Below, in pieces: positions 54,736-63,107 of a stretch of 64,000 nucleotides of DNA. This DNA is from Streptomyces populi (GTDB taxonomy: Bacteria > Actinomycetota > Actinomycetes > Streptomycetales > Streptomycetaceae): positions 62,001 to 126,000 of the forward strand of contig NZ_KZ626848.1 of assembly GCF_002911015.1 (NCBI RefSeq). The letters run 5' to 3'. The notes beneath the pieces were generated by a model, which was not told the DNA's origin, made no database searches, and saw nothing but the letters and a program-made list of their open reading frames with translations. Position 1 is the first letter of the stretch. The number at the start of each line of letters is the position of its first letter. The translations under genes and the position numbers were made by a program.

Positions 54736-55370
54736 CGTCCCGCTCCAGGCGCGCGTTCGTCGCCACGGCGGTGGCCGCGCTCCTCGTGGGCTGCGGCGGC
54801 CATCCCTCCGGTCCCTCCGCCGGTGCGCGGTCCGGCGGCGCACCCGCGACCGCACGCTCCGGCGAAGCCTCCGCGGCCGCGCCGTCCGCCGTGGAACCGG
54901 CGCGCGCGCTGGGGCGTTCGGTCCCGGTCGGGCTGCGGATACCGGCCATCGGGGTCAACACCCGATTGACACGGCTCGGGCTGACCCCGGACGGCCGTGC
55001 CCAGGTGCCCCCGATCACGGCCCACGACCGGGCCGGCTGGTACCGGTACTCGCCGACGCCGGGTCAGAAGGGCCCGTCCGTGATCCTCGGTCATGTCACC
55101 GTCGGCTCGTACGGCGACGGCGTCTTCCGGCACCTCGCGCGGCTGCGCCACGGCGACCGGATCGTGGTGCGCCTGGAGAACGGCGGGTCGGCGGTGTTCG
55201 CCGTCACCGAGGTCCGCACGGTCGCCAAGGCCGACTTCCCCGCGGACGCGGTCTACGGCGACGTGGACCGCCCGGAGCTGCGGCTCATCACCTGTGGAGG
55301 GCCCCGCTCCGGGAGCGGCTACCTCGACAACGTGATCGTGTTCGCGGTGCTGACCTCCGCGAGCCCCTGA
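54732..55370 (+). CDS. Class F-type sortase with lipoprotein signal
   Basis: 212 residues. The N-terminus ends in a lipobox-like VGCGG within the first 22 residues, so it may be lipid-anchored rather than transmembrane. The sortase catalytic triad is visible: His in VILGHVTVGSYG, Cys in LRLITCGGPRSG and Arg in the neighbouring segment. The family covers actinobacterial class F sortases. It cleaves near a sorting motif and joins the protein to an amine acceptor. It is coupled to the APDTG protein gene. Confidence 0.85.
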   Translation: MTSRSRRAFVATAVAALLVGCGGHPSGPSAGARSGGAPATARSGEASAAAPSAVEPARALGRSVPVGLRIPAIGVNTRLTRLGLTPDGRAQVPPITAHDRAGWYRYSPTPGQKGPSVILGHVTVGSYGDGVFRHLARLRHGDRIVVRLENGGSAVFAVTEVRTVAKADFPADAVYGDVDRPELRLITCGGPRSGSGYLDNVIVFAVLTSASP

Positions 55371-55411
55371 CCCCCCGGCCGGCCGGCGGTCCGGGATCCT
55401 GGGCCGGCGGA

Positions 55412-55419
55412 CGTAACAC
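55412..55419 (+). promoter_or_regulatory. CGTAACAC element before the ECF sigma factor gene
   Basis: The second copy of CGTAACAC, 57 bp before the TTG start, next to the inverted-repeat rich sequence CGGCCCGGGATCC. See the element at 54248-54255. Confidence 0.45.
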
Positions 55420-55468
55420 CCCGCGGCCCGGGATCCCCCGGCCGGCACCGTCACGACCATGGAGAACG

Positions 55469-55960
55469 TTGAAAGGGTCCCGTGAGAAGGCAGCGTCCGA
55501 GCTGTTCGCCGCCCTCTATCCGAGCCTCGCCGGCTGGTGCCGCCGTCTCGTCGACGACGACGGGACGGCCCACGAGATCGCCTCGGAGGCGTTCACCCGG
55601 CTCTGGTCCCGCTGGACCGCCGTGGCCGAGCCGCGGGGGTTCCTCTACGTCACGGCGGCCAACCTCGTCCGGGACCACTGGCGCAAGCTGGAGCGGGAGC
55701 GCCGGGCCGTGCGCCGGGCCACCGCCGAGGCCGCCGTCGGTCCGCGCAACGAACAGGCCGACCCGTCCGTACGCCTGCTCGTGCAGTCCCTGCCCGGACG
55801 GCTGCGCGTCCCGATCCTGCTGCACTACTACGCTGACATGCCGATCCGGGAGGTGGCCGCGCTGACCGGGCGCAAGGAAGGAACGATCAAGGCCGATCTC
55901 CACGCGGCCCGCGAACTGCTCCGCGCCCACCTGAGGAGAAGCCTTGATCACACACTCTGA
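55469..55960 (+). CDS. ECF-type RNA polymerase sigma factor
   Basis: 163 residues from TTG (GGAG 4 nt upstream). Region 2: LFAALYPSLAGWCRRLV and TAHEIASEAFTRLWSRW. Region 4: RVPILLHYYADMPIREVAALTGRKEGTIKADLHAARELL. Its specificity is unknown. The gene follows the sortase by 98 bp and overlaps the next gene, a membrane protein that may be its anti-sigma partner. The frame upstream of TTG has no conserved sequence. Confidence 0.87.
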   Translation: MKGSREKAASELFAALYPSLAGWCRRLVDDDGTAHEIASEAFTRLWSRWTAVAEPRGFLYVTAANLVRDHWRKLERERRAVRRATAEAAVGPRNEQADPSVRLLVQSLPGRLRVPILLHYYADMPIREVAALTGRKEGTIKADLHAARELLRAHLRRSLDHTL

Positions 55961-56462
55961 CGACGACCCGGACTTCGGACCCGACGACCCGCTCGCCGTC
56001 ATCATGCGGCCCCCCGCCGAGTACCTCTCGCCACCGCCCGGCCGTTACGAGGCGATCCGCCGGGGCGCGGCCCGGCGTCGGCTGCTGCGCGCCGCGGCCG
56101 GGACGGCGGTGGCGTGTGCCGTCGGCGCCCTCTTCGTGCTGCCGCTGCGGTCGGCCGCACCGGAGGCGCCCGTGTCCCCGGTCGTCCCGCTGGCCCCGCC
56201 GTCCCCCGCGAGCAGTCCGCCGGCCGAGCCCACGCCCTCGGCGTCTCCCGGGCCCGCGGACCGGGGTTCCGGCGGGAGCGGCCTCGGCGACCGGACCTCG
56301 GCTCCGAGCACCGCACCCGTTCCCACCGCGCGGCCTTCCGGCGTGCCCACCTTCACCCGCGTGCCGTCGGCCGGGCAGGACTCCGCGACCGCGACCGCCC
56401 GTCCGTCCGCCGCCCGGACCGGGGCGGCCGTCCCCACCCCGGCCAGGGGGACCCAGCGGTAG
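55944..56462 (+). CDS. Membrane protein, possible anti-sigma partner
   Basis: 172 residues from TTG with TGAGGAG upstream. It has an acidic N-terminus of about 45 residues, one membrane segment (AAAGTAVACAVGALFVLPLRSA, about 50-70) and a long Pro/Ser/Ala-rich extracytoplasmic region. The topology matches sigma-factor regulators, but no ZAS or other anti-sigma domain is visible. It overlaps the sigma gene by 17 bp. Confidence 0.6.
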   Translation: MITHSDDDPDFGPDDPLAVIMRPPAEYLSPPPGRYEAIRRGAARRRLLRAAAGTAVACAVGALFVLPLRSAAPEAPVSPVVPLAPPSPASSPPAEPTPSASPGPADRGSGGSGLGDRTSAPSTAPVPTARPSGVPTFTRVPSAGQDSATATARPSAARTGAAVPTPARGTQR

Positions 56463-56570
56463 CGGGTGCGGGTCCCCCCGTTCGGGGCCCGTACCAGGGG
56501 GTGCCGGAAGGGCGGGTTCCCCGCCGTGCGAGGGTGGTGGGCGCCACTCATAAAGAGGTCCTTCAGTACC

Positions 56571-56587
56571 CATAAGTCAGCCTTATG
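56571..56587. promoter_or_regulatory. Palindrome upstream of fprA
   Basis: CATAAG-TCAGC-CTTATG, with a nearby CTCATAA (56548-56554) / TTATGAG (56583-56589) pairing. The region is the most A/T-rich for several kb and should contain the fprA promoter. Confidence 0.5.
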
Positions 56588-56615
56588 AGGTCATAGCCCG
56601 GACCCGCCTACTGAC

Positions 56616-56634
56616 TTAGGTTTGCCTCAGTTTA
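56616..56634 (+). promoter_or_regulatory. DmdR1/IdeR-type iron box upstream of fprA
   Basis: TTAGGTTTGCCTCAGTTTA matches the actinobacterial iron-box consensus TTAGGTTAGSCTAACCTAA at 13 of 19 positions, 46 bp before the start codon. It suggests repression by the iron-dependent regulator. No measurement supports it. Confidence 0.5.
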
Positions 56635-56679
56635 GGCTTCCCGTCGAGTCCCCCGCCCCTGCTCGAAGGGAACCTGATC

Positions 56680-58044
56680 ATGCCTCGCCCCCTGCGGGTA
56701 GCCATTGTCGGAGCCGGCCCCGCCGGAATCTACGCCGCCGACGCGCTGCTGAAATCCGCAGTGGCCGCCGATCCCGGTGTGTCCATCGACCTCTTCGAGC
56801 GGATGCCGGCCCCGTTCGGTCTCATCCGCTACGGCGTCGCCCCCGACCATCCCCGGATCAAGGGCATCATCACCGCCCTGCACCAGGTGCTCGACAAGCC
56901 GCAGATCCGTCTCTTCGGCAACGTCGACTACCCGCGCGACATCAGCCTGGACGATCTGCGCGCCTTCTACGACGCGGTGATCTTCTCCACGGGCGCGACG
57001 GCCGACCGGGCCCTCGACATCCCCGGCATCGACCTCGACGGCTCGTACGGCGCGGCCGACTTCGTCTCCTGGTACGACGGTCACCCGGACGTCCCGCGCA
57101 CCTGGCCGCTGGAGGCCGAGAAGGTCGCCGTCCTCGGCGTCGGCAACGTCGCGCTGGACGTGGCCCGCATCCTCGCCAAGACCGCGGACGAACTGCTGCC
57201 CACCGAGATCCCGCCGAACGTCTACGACGGGCTCAAGGCCAACAAGGCCCTGGAGGTCCACGTCTTCGGCCGCCGCGGACCGGCGCAGGCGAAGTTCAGC
57301 CCGATGGAGCTGCGCGAGCTGGACCACTCGCCGAACATCGAGGTCATCGTCGACCCCGAGGACATCGACTACGACGAGGGCTCGATCGCCACCCGGCGCG
57401 GCAACAAGCAGGCCGACATGGTCGCCAAGACGCTGGAGAACTGGGCGATCCGCGACACCGGTGACCGCCCGCACAAGCTGTTCCTGCACTTCTTCGAGTC
57501 GCCCACCGAGATCCTCGGCGAGAACGGCGAGGTCGTCGGCCTGCGCACCGAGCGCACCGCCCTCGACGGCACCGGGAACGTCAAGGGCACCGGCGAGTTC
57601 AAGGACTGGGACGTCAGCGCGGTCTACCGCGCCGTCGGCTACCTCTCCGACAGCCTGCCCAAGCTGCCCTGGGACGTCGAGTCGGGCACGGTGCCGGACG
57701 CGGCCGGCCGGGTGCTGGAGGACTCGGGCGAGCACCTGGCGTCCACCTACGTCACCGGCTGGATCCGGCGCGGTCCCATCGGTCTGATCGGTCACACCAA
57801 GGGCGACGCCAACGAGACGGTCGCGAGCCTGCTCGACGACCACGCGAACGGCCGTCTGCTCACGCCCACTTCGCCCGAGCCGGAGGCCGTCGACGCCTTC
57901 CTCGGCGAGCGGGACGTCCGTTTCACCACGTGGGAGGGCTGGTACAAGCTCGACGCGGCGGAGAAGGCGCTGGGCGAACCGCAGGGCCGCGAGCGCGTGA
58001 AGCTCGTGGAGCGCGAGGACATGCTGCGGGAGAGCGGCGCCTGA
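56680..58044 (+). CDS. fprA: Ferredoxin/flavodoxin NADP+ reductase FprA
   Basis: 454 residues. The FAD-binding motif VAIVGAGPAGIYAADAL opens the protein. FERMPAPFGLIRYGVAPDH is the typical adrenodoxin-reductase pattern, and the NADP-binding VAVLGVGNVALDVARIL and FGRRGPAQAKFSPMELREL are present. It reduces ferredoxins for P450s, nitrite or sulfite reductases. ATG at 56680 with GAAGGG upstream. The upstream palindrome and iron box suggest control by iron. Confidence 0.95.
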   Translation: MPRPLRVAIVGAGPAGIYAADALLKSAVAADPGVSIDLFERMPAPFGLIRYGVAPDHPRIKGIITALHQVLDKPQIRLFGNVDYPRDISLDDLRAFYDAVIFSTGATADRALDIPGIDLDGSYGAADFVSWYDGHPDVPRTWPLEAEKVAVLGVGNVALDVARILAKTADELLPTEIPPNVYDGLKANKALEVHVFGRRGPAQAKFSPMELRELDHSPNIEVIVDPEDIDYDEGSIATRRGNKQADMVAKTLENWAIRDTGDRPHKLFLHFFESPTEILGENGEVVGLRTERTALDGTGNVKGTGEFKDWDVSAVYRAVGYLSDSLPKLPWDVESGTVPDAAGRVLEDSGEHLASTYVTGWIRRGPIGLIGHTKGDANETVASLLDDHANGRLLTPTSPEPEAVDAFLGERDVRFTTWEGWYKLDAAEKALGEPQGRERVKLVEREDMLRESGA

Positions 58045-58072
58045 GTCGCCGATGCCCCGGACGGGGGCGGTT

Positions 58073-58101
58073 TTGAACACGTTCAAGTCGGGGCGTACGC
58101 T
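58073..58101 (+). promoter_or_regulatory. Promoter overlapped by operator palindrome
   Basis: TTGAAC (58073-58078) and GTTCAA (58081-58086) form a perfect inverted repeat with AC between. The left arm is also a -35 box: 17 bp later is TACGCT (58096-58101), then 6 nt to the ATG at 58108. So the operator sits on the -35 of a probable leaderless promoter. A TetR-type repressor encoded elsewhere is the natural candidate. Confidence 0.65.
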
Positions 58102-58107
58102 CCCGGT

Positions 58108-58635
58108 ATGAGCGACAGAGCCGCCCTGCTCCGGGGCATCCGTGCGTGGCTTGCCTTCTTCGTCGTCAGCCTGGTGCTCAGTGGCGCCACGGCCTTCCCC
58201 CTGGTGCACGAACTGCACTGGACCGAGGACCTGTTGAAGGCCCTGTCCGTGCCGGAGCACCTGCCCGCCCTGGCGGACTGGATCGAACGCGTCCGGCGCG
58301 GCCTCGACACCGCCGACGCCGACTACCCCTTCCTGCTCTACGGAACGGACTGGCTGGCGTTCGCGCACCTGGTGATCGCGGTCGCGTTCTACGGCCCGTA
58401 CCGCGATCCGGTCCGCAACATCTGGGTCGTCGAGTTCGGGATGATCGCCTGTGCCGGCATCGTCCCGCTGGCCCTGATCTGCGGACCGGTCCGCGGAATC
58501 CCCTTCTGGTGGTCGGTCCTCGACATGTCCTTCGGGGTCTTCGGGGTGATCCCGCTGTACGTCGTCCGGAAGAGGATCAAGCGTCTGGAGGCGCTCGGCG
58601 CCGGCCCGACGCCCGTGCCGGTGCCCGCTACTTGA
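58108..58635 (+). CDS. Four-helix membrane protein, hypothetical
   Basis: 175 residues with membrane segments near 12-30 (WLAFFVVSLVLSGATAF), 82-100 (WLAFAHLVIAVAFYG), 106-128 (VVEFGMIACAGIVPLALICG) and 133-152. It has no signal peptide or recognised domain. It resembles membrane proteins under TetR control in streptomycetes. The 3' end overlaps the convergent hydrolase gene by 8 bp. Confidence 0.75.
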   Translation: MSDRAALLRGIRAWLAFFVVSLVLSGATAFPLVHELHWTEDLLKALSVPEHLPALADWIERVRRGLDTADADYPFLLYGTDWLAFAHLVIAVAFYGPYRDPVRNIWVVEFGMIACAGIVPLALICGPVRGIPFWWSVLDMSFGVFGVIPLYVVRKRIKRLEALGAGPTPVPVPAT

Positions 58636-59779
58636 GCGCGGCCAGGGCGATCCGCCGGGCCACCGGGTTCATCTCCTCGCCCTTGGCGTCGGTGGAGCCG
58701 ACCGAGTAGACGACCGTGCGCGACAGGTCCCGGGTGGCCGCGATCACGGTGCTGTATCCGTACCGGGCACCCGACTTGAGCCAGTAGACCGTGCCCCCGT
58801 ACTCGAAGCGCTGGAGTCCCGCGCTCATGTCGGCGCCCTCGATGTCCGAGGGCACGGTGAACATCTCCTCCAACTGCCGCGCCGGGACCAGGTCGCCCCG
58901 GAACAGGTGCGTGACCAGCCGCTCCAGGTCCGCCGTGGTGGAGATCATGTCGCCCGCCGCCCAGCGGTCCGCCTGGTTCCAGTCGGTGACGTCCACGAAC
59001 GCGGTCGTGCCGTCGGGCCGGGGAACCGCCTGGTACCCGTGGTTGTGCGGCCCGTGGATGCGCGGGTCGGTGCCGGGGAAGTACGTGTGGCGCATCCCGG
59101 CCGGACCGAGGATCCGCCGGGCCGCCTCGTGCTCGTAGCTGTGACCGGTCACCTTCTCGATCAGCAGGCCGAGGACCGTGTAGTTGATGTTCAGGTAGTC
59201 CTGCCGGGTGCCCGGCGCGAACTCCGGTCCCTTCGCCACGGCGGAGGCCACGACCCGGCGCGGGGTGAGGGTGTCGAAGCGGTGCGCGTACGCGTCCTCG
59301 AAGGCGTCGCCGAAGCCGTCCCCGGCCCGGATGCCGCTCGTGTGGTTGAGCAACTGCCGTACGGTGACCGGCTCGAAGGAGGACGGCAGCAGCCCGGGGA
59401 GGTACTTCTGCACCGGAGTCCCCAGCCCGATCCGGCCCTCGGCCGCGAGCTGGAGGACGACCGCCGCCGTGACGACCTTCGTCGTGGAACCGGCGCGGAA
59501 GCGGGCGTCCGGATCGGCCGCGCGCCCGCTCTCCAGGTCGTGCACCCCGGCGCTGCCGCGCCAGGTGCCGTCGCTGCCCCCGACCCGTACGAGCGCCGCC
59601 GTCGCGTCCGCGTCCGGGAGTCCGGCGAGCGCGGCGCGCAGCGCGGCGGCGTCGGGCCCGGTGGACGTCCGCGCCGCCACGGGTGCGGGGGAGGCGGAGG
59701 CCGGAGCGACCAGCGGTCCGGCCGCGAGACCGAGGGCGAGAGCGGCGGCGAGGACGACTGCGGTACGGCGTACGGGCAT
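58628..59779 (-). CDS. Secreted serine hydrolase (beta-lactamase/DD-carboxypeptidase family)
   Basis: 383 residues. The signal peptide is MPVRRTAVVLAAALALG then a cut near ASAS. Class C-type motifs: Ser98-x-x-Lys101 (AGSTTKVVTA), a Tyr-x-Asn-type motif in QDYLNINYTVLG, and LKSGARYGYST in place of the KTG box. It probably trims peptidoglycan peptides or hydrolyses D-amino esters; a beta-lactamase function is less likely. The gene stands alone. Confidence 0.9.
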   Translation of the reverse strand: MPVRRTAVVLAAALALGLAAGPLVAPASASPAPVAARTSTGPDAAALRAALAGLPDADATAALVRVGGSDGTWRGSAGVHDLESGRAADPDARFRAGSTTKVVTAAVVLQLAAEGRIGLGTPVQKYLPGLLPSSFEPVTVRQLLNHTSGIRAGDGFGDAFEDAYAHRFDTLTPRRVVASAVAKGPEFAPGTRQDYLNINYTVLGLLIEKVTGHSYEHEAARRILGPAGMRHTYFPGTDPRIHGPHNHGYQAVPRPDGTTAFVDVTDWNQADRWAAGDMISTTADLERLVTHLFRGDLVPARQLEEMFTVPSDIEGADMSAGLQRFEYGGTVYWLKSGARYGYSTVIAATRDLSRTVVYSVGSTDAKGEEMNPVARRIALAALK

Positions 59780-59959
59780 CGAGTGCTCCTGAGGAGGTTG
59801 TGCCGGAAGGGGACACCGCTCATCCTCGGCCGGTGCGCCCGCCCCGGGATCCTCACCAGGCAGGGCACCGCCCCCCGTATCCGTGCCGGGGTCGCCCCTA
59901 GGGGGACGGCGTCAACTCCCTTTGGTCAAACACCTCTTGAGTTCGCTCCGGACCCCCGC

Positions 59960-60643
59960 TCAGTCCCCGCGCAGGGCCGTCAGCGCGTCGATGCGGTTGG
60001 TCGTGATCGAGTCGACCCCCGCGTCGAGCAGCCGGCGCATGGAGCGACGGGTGTCCGGGGTCCACACGGAGAGCAGGTGGCCGTCGCGGTGGACGCGGTC
60101 CGCCAGCTCCCGGTCCACCAGCGGGAAGCGGTAGTTGAGCCAGCGCGGGCGTACGACGTCGAGCAGGCCGGGGCGTGGCGGTGCCAGGGTCGTCCAGGTC
60201 AGCGCGATCTCCGCGGACGGGTCGGCGGCCCGTACCGCGAGCATGGCGGGGGCGGCGGCGCAGTAGTACACCCGCTCCCCGGCCCCGCACGCCCGCACCA
60301 CGTCCACGACCTCGCGCGCGACCCTCACGTCCACCTGTCCCGGCAGGTCGACCATGACCCGGCTGCCGCCGGTCGCCCCGAGCGCCTCCGCCAGCGTCGG
60401 CACACCGCCCGCGGTGAGTCCGCTCACCTCGTCGCCGGAGAGCGAGCTCAGCGGCCGGTCGTGTCCCCACAGGCGCTTGAGCGTCGCGTCGTGCAGCAGG
60501 ACGGGTACGCGGTCGCGCGTGAGCCGTACGTCGATCTCGACGGCGTCCGCGCCCCGGCGGAGCGCGGAACGCAGCGAGTCGACCGTGTTCTCACGGGCGC
60601 GATAGGGGTCGCCGCGGTGGGCGACTGCGGTCAGGGTGCGCAT
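59960..60643 (-). CDS. Glycerophosphodiester phosphodiesterase
   Basis: 227 residues. GDPD marks: VAHRGDPYRARENTVDSL (His-Arg-Gly and ENT), AVEIDVRLTRDRVPVLLHDA, then WTPDTRRSMRRLLDAGVDSI. It hydrolyses glycerophosphodiesters to glycerol 3-phosphate and alcohol. No signal peptide is seen, so it is cytoplasmic. The deaminase gene on the same strand upstream has 17 bp between. Confidence 0.93.
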   Translation of the reverse strand: MRTLTAVAHRGDPYRARENTVDSLRSALRRGADAVEIDVRLTRDRVPVLLHDATLKRLWGHDRPLSSLSGDEVSGLTAGGVPTLAEALGATGGSRVMVDLPGQVDVRVAREVVDVVRACGAGERVYYCAAAPAMLAVRAADPSAEIALTWTTLAPPRPGLLDVVRPRWLNYRFPLVDRELADRVHRDGHLLSVWTPDTRRSMRRLLDAGVDSITTNRIDALTALRGD

Positions 60644-60660
60644 GGGGCCATTGTGGTGGG

Positions 60661-61722
60661 TCAGGGCGCGAGCCAGGTCGCGGCGTACGTGTCGATCTCC
60701 GCGACGAGTTCGGTCTTCTCCGCGTCGCCGAGGAACGAGGCGTTGACCGCGTTCTTCGCGAGCCCGGCGACGCCCTGCTCGTCGAGGCCGAGGAGGCGGG
60801 CGGTGACCGCGTACTCGGTGTTGAGGTCGGTGCCGAACATCGGCGGGTCGTCGGAGTTGACGGTGACCGTCACCCCGGCCGCCACGAACTCCTTGACGGG
60901 GTGTTCGCCGAGGGTGCGGACCGCGCGGGTGGCGATGTTCGACGTCGGGCAGACCTCGAGCGCGATGCCGTTCTCGGCGAGATGGGCGAGCAGCCTCGGG
61001 TCCCGCGCGGAACTCGTGCCGTGGCCGATGCGTTCGGCGCCGAGGAAGTTCAGCGCGTCCCAGACCGTCTCCGGACCTGTCGTCTCACCGGCGTGCGGCA
61101 CCGACCGCAGTCCCGCCGCGCGGGCACGGTCGAAGTACGGCTTGAACTGGGGCCTCGGCACGCCGATCTCGGGACCGCCGAGCCCGAAGGAGAGGAGCCC
61201 CTCCGGCCGCAGCCGGTCGTCGGTCGCGAGCCGCATGGTCTCCTCGGCGGCCTCCAGACCGGCCTCGCCGGGGATGTCGAAGCACCAGCGCAGGACGACA
61301 CCGAGCTCCTTCTCGGCCCCCTTGCGGGCGTCCTCGATCGCGTCCATGAAGGCGCGCTCGTCGATCCCGCGCCGCGTGGACGACCACGGAGTGATCGTCA
61401 GCTCGGCGTAGCGCACCTGCTGGCGCGCCATGTCGCGGGCGACCTCGTACGTCAGCAGCCGGACGTCCTCGGGCGTGCGGATGAGGTCGACGACGGACAG
61501 GTACACGTCGATGAAGTGGGCGAAGTCCGTGAACGTGAAGTAGTCCACGAGCGCCTCGGCGTCGGTCGGCACCCGGGAGTCGCGGTGGTTGGCGGCGAGC
61601 TCGGCCACGATGCGCGGGGAGGCGGAGCCGACGTGGTGGACGTGCAGTTCGGCCTTGGGCAGCCCGGCGATGAAGGTGCCCAGGTCACGGGCGTCGTCAC
61701 GTGCGGTGATGTGCTCGGTCAA
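60661..61722 (-). CDS. Adenosine deaminase family protein, probably aminodeoxyfutalosine deaminase
   Basis: 353 residues from TTG with GGAGGA upstream. The zinc motif HVHHVGSASP at about 27, VPHAGETTGP, ERIGHGTS and NSDDPPMFGTDL match the adenosine deaminase superfamily. I recall the S. coelicolor homologue SCO5662, which shares ALHVHHVGS-type and FGLGGPEIGVPRPQF motifs, being shown to be the aminodeoxyfutalosine deaminase of futalosine-type menaquinone synthesis. Ordinary adenosine deaminase is the alternative. It is followed by the phosphodiesterase gene on the same strand. Confidence 0.88.
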   Translation of the reverse strand: MTEHITARDDARDLGTFIAGLPKAELHVHHVGSASPRIVAELAANHRDSRVPTDAEALVDYFTFTDFAHFIDVYLSVVDLIRTPEDVRLLTYEVARDMARQQVRYAELTITPWSSTRRGIDERAFMDAIEDARKGAEKELGVVLRWCFDIPGEAGLEAAEETMRLATDDRLRPEGLLSFGLGGPEIGVPRPQFKPYFDRARAAGLRSVPHAGETTGPETVWDALNFLGAERIGHGTSSARDPRLLAHLAENGIALEVCPTSNIATRAVRTLGEHPVKEFVAAGVTVTVNSDDPPMFGTDLNTEYAVTARLLGLDEQGVAGLAKNAVNASFLGDAEKTELVAEIDTYAATWLAP

Positions 61723-61927
61723 CGGGTTCCTCCCCGGAACGGCGTCCCCGTGCCGTGTTCGGCGGGACGCGGGTGATCGGCTGATCGACGGTTCGGGATC
61801 ATCGTAGGCGTCCGCCGCCGTCCGGGCCCGGTGCGTTCTGCCGGGAGGTGCGGGCCCGTACGACGGAGATCCACGGAGGAGCACGGGCCGTAGCATGACG
61901 GAACGTACGAGAGAGGGGACCTCGCGC

Positions 61928-63067
61928 ATGTCCGACGACGCCCAGAGGCCGGCAGCCCCGCGCGACGCGGGTGCGTGGGCTCCGCCCGGCGGGGCGGACC
62001 CGGCGTCCGCGCGGGCCGGGTCGGCCGGGACGGGCGCCGCCGCGGACTCCGGTCCCGCCGCGGACGCGATACCCGGCGCGGATCGCGCGTCCGCCACCGG
62101 TCCTGACCACGTGACACCTGCCGCCGGTCCGGACCACACGGTGCCTTCGCCGGACGGCGGCCGGGACGGGCACCCGGACGGTGACCGGGGCGGAGAAGCG
62201 GGCGGCGACCGCGACGGTGGTCCGGGTCCCGGGCCCGAGGGGAGCACGCCTCGGACGGACGGCGCGTCCGTGACGGGCGGTGTGTCCGGCGACGAGCCGA
62301 GGGGCTCCGTGCCCGCGCAGGGCACCGCGCCACTCGCCGCCGCTCCCGCCCCCGACGCCAAGGTCTCCCTGGGGAAGCGGGACGCGGGCGGGGAGCCCGG
62401 GTTCGACCCCTGGGCGCCGCCCGAGGAGACCTCTCCGTCCGGGAGGGCCGCACGGGGGAGCGCCGCGCCTCCTCCGGCGTACGGCCTTCCGGCGATCACC
62501 TCGCTGCCCGGCGCACCGGTCCCGCCCGGACCGGGAGGCCCCGGCGGTCCCTCCTGGGGCAACCCCTTCGCCCCGCCGACGGGGAACAACCCCTTCGCGG
62601 CGCCGACGGTCCCCACCCCCTACCCGCAGCCCGTTCCCGGCGAGCCCGTCCCCCCGCCGCCGATCGCCCCCGGCGGCCCGGGCCTTCCGTACGGCTACGG
62701 CCCCCCGGGGTACTCCGGCGCTCCGGGCTACGGCTGGCCCCTGATGCAGCCGATGCCGAGCAACGGCATGGGAACCGCCGGGCTCGTGCTGGGCATCATC
62801 GCGGCGGTGCTGTTCGTCGTGTGGCCGCTGGCGATCGTGCTGGGCGTCCTCGCGGTGGTCTTCGGGCTGATCGGCGGGGCCAAGGCCCGCCGCGGCGAGG
62901 CCACGAACTCCGGGCAGGCACTGGCCGGGGTCATCTGCGGAGCCGTCGGGCTCGTCCTCGCCGTCGCCGTGTTCGTCCTCATCATCGTCTTCGCCCCGAA
63001 CGACAGGGGCGGTGACCCGGGCGACGGCGACGGCTTCTCCACGTCGTTGCTGACACACCGGCGATGA
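61928..63067 (+). CDS. DUF4190 membrane protein with long acidic N-terminus
   Basis: 379 residues from the ATG at 61928 (GAGAGGGG upstream; an ATG at 61895 is possible). About 230 residues of Pro/Gly/Ala/Asp-rich low-complexity sequence are followed by a Pro-Gly-Tyr linker and a C-terminal domain with two membrane segments. The motif MGTAGLVLGIIAAVLFVVWPL matches DUF4190, and GLIGGAKARRGEATNSGQALAGVI is the hallmark loop. The family is common in actinobacteria, with no assigned function. Confidence 0.85.
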   Translation: MSDDAQRPAAPRDAGAWAPPGGADPASARAGSAGTGAAADSGPAADAIPGADRASATGPDHVTPAAGPDHTVPSPDGGRDGHPDGDRGGEAGGDRDGGPGPGPEGSTPRTDGASVTGGVSGDEPRGSVPAQGTAPLAAAPAPDAKVSLGKRDAGGEPGFDPWAPPEETSPSGRAARGSAAPPPAYGLPAITSLPGAPVPPGPGGPGGPSWGNPFAPPTGNNPFAAPTVPTPYPQPVPGEPVPPPPIAPGGPGLPYGYGPPGYSGAPGYGWPLMQPMPSNGMGTAGLVLGIIAAVLFVVWPLAIVLGVLAVVFGLIGGAKARRGEATNSGQALAGVICGAVGLVLAVAVFVLIIVFAPNDRGGDPGDGDGFSTSLLTHRR

Positions 63068-63107
63068 CCTGCGGCCGGCCCGCCCGCGGGCCGGTCCGAC
63101 GGCGGTG

